From Bacteroidales bacterium (GTDB lineage Bacteria; Bacteroidota; Bacteroidia; Bacteroidales; UBA7960), in assembly GCA_007120675.1 (NCBI GenBank), contig SKNE01000172.1:1-16483 (forward strand): a stretch of 16,483 bases of DNA, in the 5' to 3' direction. This document shows positions 9,230-14,969 of this stretch, one piece after another (the first letter of the stretch is position 1; every line of letters begins with the position of its first letter). Below the pieces are notes generated by a model. That model saw only the letters and a program-made list of their open reading frames with translations. It did not search any database and was not told the DNA's origin. The translations under genes and the position numbers were made by a program.

Positions 9230-11572
9230 ATGATGAAAATTCTGTTAAGCATAAGCCTCCTGCTGATGCTGCACCTGCTGCAGCCCTGTGTCTTGTTTGG
9301 GGATGAGGGGCGCACCCAGCCCCGTGAAAGGGTCTACCTGGCGACCGACAGGGACTACTACGTGGCCGGCGAAAAGCTCTTTTTCCAGTTATGGCTTACC
9401 GGTGACTCCGGCGGCGGACCCCAAAGCCGCTATGCGTACCTTGCCCTCCGGCAAAACGGGCAGGTGGTGGAGCGCCTGACGCTGCGCATTCGCGACGGAC
9501 TGACCAGCGGAAGCCTGTTCCTGGAGGACACACTCTCGACGGGCATCTATGAAGTAATGGCCTACACCAACTGGATGCGCAATCACGGGGAGCCCTCCTT
9601 TTTCAGGAGCGAAATCTTCATTGCCAACCGTTTCGACCGTGAGCTGACAGCCATTGAGCCGCCTGTGGCCCCGGACGAAGAAGCGGTCCTGCACTTTGCT
9701 GCAGAGGGCGGACGCATGCTGGCCGGACACAAAAACCGTGTCATGGCCTGGTCGGATGGTGCGTTCGATGCCTCAAACCGCCCTGTAGTACTGATCAATA
9801 ACAAGGAGGACACATTGCTGACCACCCGCATGAACCACCGGGGTGTTGCCTCTTTCCACTTTCATCCGCAGGCGGGGAATAACTATTACCTGCTCATGGA
9901 TGGCTCCCCCCGTCATCACCCGCTGCCGCCGGTGGAAGAAGAGGGTTTATCGCTGCTGGTGGAGGAAGCGGAAAATGGCGTCAGGATCCATTTGCACTCA
10001 GCCAGTCCGGGTCCCCGGGCTGGAACATTGGCGGTGCAACGTGGCCATGAGACCCCCTGGCGGCACCCTTTCCAAACAGACTCCCTGGGCAGGGCCACAC
10101 TAAAGATCGATGACAAAGACCTGGGCCACGGCATGCTGGTTTTTGAAGCAAGCCATGGCGAAACAGGCGTTCCGGCCAGGAGATACTGGTACGCCGGACT
10201 GCCTGGTGGGCCGGTTATGGGGCTGGACCTCCGGGAGTCCTTCGACCAACGCGACAGGGTTGACCTGGCACTCACCCTGCCAGGCCAGGCAACGGGCGAG
10301 TGGCAGCTTTCGGCCTCGGTGCGCCAGCTGTCCTCCCTGCGGGATGACAGGCCAACAGCCGTCACAAGCCTGCGCAACATGCTGCTGGAGGAGGAACTGC
10401 GGCTGCAGTCGTGCCAGGTGGAGGCCCTTTTTGGCCATATGGACGACAAAGCCCTCAATGAGTTCCTGATCGGCTATCCATTGATGAGTCCGCCGGATGC
10501 CTTGGCCGCGAACAATGCACAAGGTAACGGCCTGTTCATGGAAACAGAGGGGCTGGTGGTCTCCGGACGCCTGCACCATCCTTCAGGAGAACAATCGTTA
10601 GGGGATGTACGCATGTTGCTCAACACCCCGGACACCCTCATCAATGTGCTCTACACCCATACCGATGAACACGGCGAGTTTCATTTTCTGCTCTCTGACT
10701 ACTACAGGAATAAGGAGCTGTTCTTCTCGGTGGACCCGGAGAGCTATGACGGTCCTTACCGCATCTCCCTGCGCGACAAATTTGATATCCATATGCCTGC
10801 AAGGCACTTAAGCCACCGTGAGCATTGGGGCCGCCGTTCCTTCATCAACAAAAGCCAGGATGTGGTCAGCGTACAGATCGGTTTTCGGACCGACTGGACC
10901 AGTGATGCTTTTACGCGGTTCCATCGCACCGCAAGACCCCCAATGATCTACAACCGGGCCAGCATCACCGTGCGGACAGATAATTTCTTGCCCCTGGACG
11001 ACCTGAGGGAAATCGCACGGGAACTGGTGCCTGTCTGGCGCATCCGGGGCAGTGAGGAAAGTCCGCAGGCCACCCTGGTCTGCAAGAACTCCGGAAACCA
11101 GATCCCCGGCTCACCGGTATTCTTTGTGGATGGCATCATAACACACGACCTGGAGAAGCTATTGTACATGGGAACCCAGGAGGTTCATAAAGTGGAAGTG
11201 CACAATGTGAACTGGGTACACGGGGATATGCAGTTCCCCGGCATCGTGGGCCTGTTCACCCGGGGGGGTGAATACCAGCGGGTGCTGGCAGAAAGCCGGA
11301 CCCACACCTCCCTTTTCCACGAATCCTACCGCCACCACCGGCGGTTCAGTCCACCTGAGTACAGCCTGGACAACAGCATCAACCCCGAATCGCCCGATAT
11401 GCGCCAGCTTCTTTTCTGGTCGCCGGAGCTGTTCCTGGAGGGGGCAGCAGAAGAGGTCATCACGTTTTATACCGGCGACATCACAGGGAAATTCCTGGTT
11501 ACCGTCGAGGGTTTTTGTCCCGACGGTGCACCAGTGCACAGCAGCCAGGTGATTGAGGTTAAGTCCCGCTAG
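9230..11572 (+). CDS. Secreted MG2-domain multidomain protein with degenerate plug-like segment
   Basis: This 780-residue secreted protein of unknown function is a divergent paralogue of those at 12450 and 14970. A Sec signal covers roughly residues 1-25; LQPC there is a poor lipobox. An MG2-like (alpha-2-macroglobulin) domain spans about 34-133: RVYLATDRDYYVAGEKLFF, then GIYEVMAYTNWMRN. A second block starts at about 154 (LHFAAEGGRMLAGHKNRVMAW). GLVVSGRL at about 441 opens a carboxypeptidase-regulatory-like sandwich (HTDEHGEFHF). At about 629-680, SPVFFVDGIITHDLEKLL and VEVHNV...GIVGLFTRGG follow the layout of a TonB-receptor plug but lack its conserved glycine motifs. The C-terminal part, from about 724 (LLFWSPELFLEG...TVEGFCPDG), resembles late alpha-2-macroglobulin beta-sandwiches. 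The THGWRRF motif of the paralogues is replaced by LIGYPLMSP. There is no barrel and no thioester motif. It begins 6 nt after the DUF4249 gene, so the two are co-transcribed. Confidence 0.82.
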   Translation: MMKILLSISLLLMLHLLQPCVLFGDEGRTQPRERVYLATDRDYYVAGEKLFFQLWLTGDSGGGPQSRYAYLALRQNGQVVERLTLRIRDGLTSGSLFLEDTLSTGIYEVMAYTNWMRNHGEPSFFRSEIFIANRFDRELTAIEPPVAPDEEAVLHFAAEGGRMLAGHKNRVMAWSDGAFDASNRPVVLINNKEDTLLTTRMNHRGVASFHFHPQAGNNYYLLMDGSPRHHPLPPVEEEGLSLLVEEAENGVRIHLHSASPGPRAGTLAVQRGHETPWRHPFQTDSLGRATLKIDDKDLGHGMLVFEASHGETGVPARRYWYAGLPGGPVMGLDLRESFDQRDRVDLALTLPGQATGEWQLSASVRQLSSLRDDRPTAVTSLRNMLLEEELRLQSCQVEALFGHMDDKALNEFLIGYPLMSPPDALAANNAQGNGLFMETEGLVVSGRLHHPSGEQSLGDVRMLLNTPDTLINVLYTHTDEHGEFHFLLSDYYRNKELFFSVDPESYDGPYRISLRDKFDIHMPARHLSHREHWGRRSFINKSQDVVSVQIGFRTDWTSDAFTRFHRTARPPMIYNRASITVRTDNFLPLDDLREIARELVPVWRIRGSEESPQATLVCKNSGNQIPGSPVFFVDGIITHDLEKLLYMGTQEVHKVEVHNVNWVHGDMQFPGIVGLFTRGGEYQRVLAESRTHTSLFHESYRHHRRFSPPEYSLDNSINPESPDMRQLLFWSPELFLEGAAEEVITFYTGDITGKFLVTVEGFCPDGAPVHSSQVIEVKSR

Positions 11573-11623
11573 CATCATGGCCTGGATTATGTCACCACCA
11601 TTAGTCAAGAATATACGCAAAGC

Positions 11624-12358
11624 ATGAGTGAATACAGCAAGCATTTCATAGCCGGCCTTTTTTCACTGGCCCTTGTCTTATCCGCCGCAGCCGCCGTCGG
11701 CACGGGGGGGGGTGCACAAGCACGTACGATGGATTTCGAACCGCGTATCTCGGGAGAGGTGTTCATCTCGACCATGCAGGCCGACGGCAGTCCCTACCTG
11801 CACGACGACTGGGTCAAGGGAGACCTGTTGCTCCTTGATGGTTCCCTGGTCAGGGGCCAGGATGTCCGGTACAACGGCTACCTGGACGCCCTCATCTGGC
11901 GACAGCCCAGGAGTCTGCAGTCGGTAAAGGTGGCCAAGGACATGGTCAGGCAGTTCGTTCTATACCCACCGGGACCTGACAGCCTGGTCTTCCAGAACAT
12001 CACCCTCAGGCCTTGGTACGAGAGTGAGTCCGTCAATCTATTCGCCCAAATCCTCTACAAGGGGGAGATCTCCCTGGTGGTTCACCAAAGGATACGCCGC
12101 ACAGGCGAGACGCTGGAAAGCCGCGGCGCACGCATCATCTCTCGTCCACGAATCGAACATGACCCGGTTTTCTACGTCCTGATGCCAGACAATGAGGCCA
12201 GGGAACTACGCAGACACAGCCGCCGCTCCCTGTCCCGGCTGTTCCCCGAACAGCGTACCGATGTCAGGGCCGCCCTGCGCAATGAAGGCGTACGAATCAA
12301 CAGCCAGGAGGACCTTGTAAGGGCCATCAGGGTGATCGACAACCTCTTTTTTGAATGA
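11624..12358 (+). CDS. Secreted 244-residue protein of unknown function
   Basis: I do not recognise a named family. The protein starts with a Sec-type signal (FIAGLFSLALVLSAAAA), with cleavage probably after AQA near residue 33. The core, about residues 41-155, is predicted beta-rich: GSPYLHDDWVKGDLLLLDGS, then VRYNGYLDALIWR, then MVRQFVLYPPGPDSLVFQNI. This pattern (a laid-out start, a residue-by-residue description of a surface, then a short strand) resembles uncharacterised exported Bacteroidota proteins I have seen beside TonB receptors, but this is a loose impression. The C-terminal 45 residues are basic and probably helical (RRHSRRSLSRLFPEQRTDVR, then SQEDLVRAIRVIDNLF). It has no lipobox. 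It lies 51 nt after the MG2 gene and 91 nt before the next MG2 paralogue, on the same strand, so it is probably a co-transcribed periplasmic or surface accessory protein. A run of nine G sits at codons 27-30. Confidence 0.8.
   Translation: MSEYSKHFIAGLFSLALVLSAAAAVGTGGGAQARTMDFEPRISGEVFISTMQADGSPYLHDDWVKGDLLLLDGSLVRGQDVRYNGYLDALIWRQPRSLQSVKVAKDMVRQFVLYPPGPDSLVFQNITLRPWYESESVNLFAQILYKGEISLVVHQRIRRTGETLESRGARIISRPRIEHDPVFYVLMPDNEARELRRHSRRSLSRLFPEQRTDVRAALRNEGVRINSQEDLVRAIRVIDNLFFE
11704..11712 (+). repeat. G9 homopolymer inside the start of the 244-residue gene
   Basis: Nine consecutive G encode part of Thr27-Gly28-Gly29-Gly30, at the signal-peptide cleavage region. It is the longest G run I found in the window; others reach seven (11262-11268 and 15747-15753). 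Loss of one G would move translation into a frame that stops at 11925-11927, after about 100 residues. This makes it a possible contingency (slippage) site, or a place where the assembled length may be wrong. Confidence 0.9.
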
Positions 12359-12396
12359 GCCTGTCAACAGTCATCCAATCCATACGGTTGTTTAGC

Positions 12397-12427
12397 TTGG
12401 CATCATTGTTGTGGCAGGTTATTTTCG
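12397..12427 (+). promoter_or_regulatory. Weak candidate internal promoter before the second MG2 gene
   Basis: In the 91-nt gap, TTG at 12397-12399 is followed after 20 nt by TATTTTCG at 12420-12427, one mismatch from TAnnTTTG. It would leave only about 15-20 nt of leader before the ATG at 12450. No terminator precedes it, so read-through from the upstream genes is at least as likely. Chance similarity cannot be excluded. Confidence 0.2.
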
Positions 12428-12449
12428 GACAAACCAACCCCATAAGTCA

Positions 12450-14792
12450 ATGAAATCACTGATCCCATTCCTTGCTTTTCTCACCATCCTGAACATCTCG
12501 CTGCCATTTTCGGTTGCCCGCGACAATCCGGGACTCCGGATCGTTGATAACCTCCAGGCCTATGAACACATGTTGCCTCATCAGAAGGTTTACCTCCACA
12601 CCGACAAGGACAGCTACCTGGCAGGTGAACGCATCTGGTTCAAGGCTTATGTGGTGGATGTGGCCCAGCACCGTCCCGCAGGCAGGCTGACCAACCTGAA
12701 CATAGAGCTGGTCAGCCTGGCGGGAGACTATGTGGACCTCTCACTGCTTCCGCTTGAGCAGGGGCTGGCCTACGGCGACATCCTGCTGCCCGACTCCATG
12801 CACGAGGGGAACTACATCCTCAGGGCCTATACCGACCTGATGAGGAACTTTGACAGCCGGTATTACTTCACCAAACAGATCACCGTGCGTAACCCAATGG
12901 AGGATCGTTTCATCAGCCGGGGTGAGTTGCGCCAGAACCGGCGCTTCAATGATGAACTGGAGGAAAGGGCCAGGGATTACCAGTTTGCGTTCTTCCCCGA
13001 AGGGGGTGACCTGCTGGAAGGGATTGAAAGCCGGGTGGCCTTCAAGGCTGCCAACGCACTGGGGGCAGGTGTTAGTGCTTCCGGTGTGGTGAGCGATTCC
13101 CATGGCCGCGAGGTGGCTCGTTTCGAGACCGTTCACGATGGGATGGGCTCCTTCACCCTGTTGCCCGAGCCCGGGGTCTCATACAGCGCCCTGGTGCGCT
13201 TCGGGGATGGCAGCGAAGAGACCCATGCCCTTCCCGCGCCCAGGCAGGCCGGTTATACCCTGTCGGCCGGTATTAGGGGCAACGAACTGTGGGTCAGGGG
13301 ACAGGGACGATCCATGCTCACCGTCGTACCCTCCGACATATCCCTCTTGGTGCACACCAGGGGCCGCATCCAGTATTTCCAGGAGGTGGACCTGGCCAAT
13401 ATGGCTTTTGAGACCCGGATCCCCCTTCGTGAGCTCACCGACGGCGTGACCCACATCACCCTCTTTGAGGGGAAGCAGGCTGTGGCCGAGCGACTGGTAT
13501 TCATCCATGAGCAGGGCACCGGGGAGGTGGTATTCAGTCCCACCGAAGAGGGGCTACAGCTGGCGTTTGACACCCGCACCGGCGCGCCCGGGAGTTACTC
13601 CGTGGCCATTGTGGAAGCCTTCGGACAGGAAGATGGGCTGCACGAAAAGAACATCGCCAGCTACCTCCTGCTTACCAGTGACCTGGACGGACTGATCCCT
13701 GATCCCGCCTATTATCTCAGTGACAATCCAAAGGCCCGCGAAGCCGCCGACCTGCTGATGATGACCCACGGCTGGCGACGTTTTGAGTGGGAGCAGATTG
13801 CAGCACGTGCGTTTCCTGAGCTTGTCTACCAGGAGGCCGAAGGCCTGGTGGTATCCGGAAAGATTGAATCGCTTTCGCGAAGCCACACCTTTGGCGGTGT
13901 CGAGGTAAGGATGACCACTGCATCTGACGGGCGCCGTGGCTATACGACGGAAAGCGACAGGGAGGGCAATTTCCGCTTCACCGGACTCCATTATGAGAAC
14001 ATCTTCATGGCCAGCATCAGCATCGATTCGCCGGTGGCCCGCCGCTTTTACAATATCCACCTGCAGGGGAGGGGGCTGGACAAACTGACATTTGAACCCA
14101 ATGTCCTCTCCAGGCCGCACATGGTGCTGGATCGGGGCGACAACTGGTCGCGCGGGGGGCGTCCCAGCTACTTTGTCACTGCCGAGCGCAGGGCACAGCC
14201 TGCCGCTTCCCGGAGCTATTACGGACAACCAGACCAGGTGGTCTATACGGATGAACTTCCGGGTCATTACAGCTCCATGCACGAATTGCTTACCCGTCAT
14301 GTAAGGGGGGTGACCATCACCGGGGGAGAGGTGATGCTCAGGGGACCCGTCAGCGTCCAGGGCAGTAACAGGCCGGTCTTCATCATCGACGGCAACGCCT
14401 CCGACCAGGGCAACTTCATGGCCCTCAGACCCGATGAAGTAGATCGGATCGAGGTGCTCAGCGGCTCCAGCGCCGCCATACTGGGTGTCAGGGGTGCCAG
14501 CGGGGCACTGATTGCCTACACCAAAACCACCATGGGCCGCACACCCGGAACCGAATTTGCCATCCGGGGCTACAGCACGGCCGCGGAGTTCTACCGTTCC
14601 TTTATCGACACGGAACACTTCCAGGCATACCAGGTGCCCCGAACCCTTTGGTGGGAACCCAATCTCCTGCCCGGCGAGGACGGTAAGGTGGAGATCAGCC
14701 TGCCCGAAAGGGCATCCTTCGAAAACAGCCTGATATGGATTGAGGGGATCGACGAAAGTGGTCAGATCACCGTTGGGCAGTTTGCTTTGTAA
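12450..14792 (+). CDS. Secreted MG2-domain protein with barrel-less TonB plug domain
   Basis: This 780-residue exported protein belongs to an uncharacterised Bacteroidota family. I place the start at the ATG at 12450 (MKSLIPFLAFLTIL...), since the GTG at 12411 would add 13 residues before the signal peptide. The MG2-like domain is at about 46-146 (KVYLHTDKDSYLAGERIWFK, GNYILRAYTDLMRNF). A conserved block follows from about 178 (FAFFPEGGDLLEG...VAFKAANALGAG). LLMMTHGWRRFEW at about 434-446 matches the WRR(Y/F) motif of the family, then a carboxypeptidase-regulatory-like domain (GLVVSGKI, DREGNFRFTG). At about 610-692 is a clear TonB-receptor plug (RPVFIIDGNASDQ, RPDEVDRIEVLSGSSAAILG, VRGASGALIAYTK). 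The last 50 residues (LWWEPNLLPGEDGKVEISL...IWIEGIDESGQ) look like a late alpha-2-macroglobulin sandwich. There is no beta-barrel and no thioester motif. The role could be binding or handing over ligand at the outer membrane; this is inferred. Confidence 0.88.
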   Translation: MKSLIPFLAFLTILNISLPFSVARDNPGLRIVDNLQAYEHMLPHQKVYLHTDKDSYLAGERIWFKAYVVDVAQHRPAGRLTNLNIELVSLAGDYVDLSLLPLEQGLAYGDILLPDSMHEGNYILRAYTDLMRNFDSRYYFTKQITVRNPMEDRFISRGELRQNRRFNDELEERARDYQFAFFPEGGDLLEGIESRVAFKAANALGAGVSASGVVSDSHGREVARFETVHDGMGSFTLLPEPGVSYSALVRFGDGSEETHALPAPRQAGYTLSAGIRGNELWVRGQGRSMLTVVPSDISLLVHTRGRIQYFQEVDLANMAFETRIPLRELTDGVTHITLFEGKQAVAERLVFIHEQGTGEVVFSPTEEGLQLAFDTRTGAPGSYSVAIVEAFGQEDGLHEKNIASYLLLTSDLDGLIPDPAYYLSDNPKAREAADLLMMTHGWRRFEWEQIAARAFPELVYQEAEGLVVSGKIESLSRSHTFGGVEVRMTTASDGRRGYTTESDREGNFRFTGLHYENIFMASISIDSPVARRFYNIHLQGRGLDKLTFEPNVLSRPHMVLDRGDNWSRGGRPSYFVTAERRAQPAASRSYYGQPDQVVYTDELPGHYSSMHELLTRHVRGVTITGGEVMLRGPVSVQGSNRPVFIIDGNASDQGNFMALRPDEVDRIEVLSGSSAAILGVRGASGALIAYTKTTMGRTPGTEFAIRGYSTAAEFYRSFIDTEHFQAYQVPRTLWWEPNLLPGEDGKVEISLPERASFENSLIWIEGIDESGQITVGQFAL

Positions 14793-14837
14793 AGGCACAA
14801 CAAGCGCATAGACAAGAAACGGCCTTGTGATCGCCAC

Positions 14838-14882
14838 ATCCCGGCTTCGTCCTGCCCCCTTTGGATGTTTGCCGGGATTTTT
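14838..14882 (+). terminator. Predicted intrinsic terminator after the second MG2 gene
   Basis: ATCCCGGC at 14838-14845 is perfectly complementary to GCCGGGAT at 14871-14878 and is followed by four more T (14879-14882), then G. The 8-bp GC-rich stem with a T-run fits an intrinsic terminator on the plus strand, 46 nt after the stop codon at 14792. The loop of 25 nt is longer than usual, so efficiency is uncertain. On the minus strand the hairpin is not followed by a T-run. It suggests that the gene at 14970 has its own promoter; I found no convincing one in the remaining 87 nt. Confidence 0.55.
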
Positions 14883-14954
14883 GTATATTCCCGTGAAAGT
14901 GGCCAGACAAACAAAAGGCCCCTGTTACCTGTTTTACATGAAGAAAACACCAAA

Positions 14955-14960
14955 AAGGAG
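14955..14960 (+). promoter_or_regulatory. Strong Shine-Dalgarno site for the third MG2 gene
   Basis: AAGGAG lies 9 nt before the ATG at 14970. The other genes in this window lack such a site and have A-rich or unremarkable leaders, as is usual in Bacteroidota. It fixes the start codon at 14970 and suggests different translation control for this paralogue. Confidence 0.6.
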
Positions 14961-14969
14961 CTATCAATT

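Noticed and set aside
9230..9310. Possible lipobox LQPC in the first MG2 protein
   Set aside because: Proline before the cysteine does not fit the lipobox consensus; a normal Sec cleavage nearby is more likely.
13554..14837. 427-codon open frame on the minus strand, antisense to the second MG2 gene
   Set aside because: It lies wholly opposite a gene with recognisable domains, has no signal peptide or motif, and is explained by GC-rich codon usage. Similar antisense frames at 2616-3455 and 15042-15797 were dropped for the same reason.
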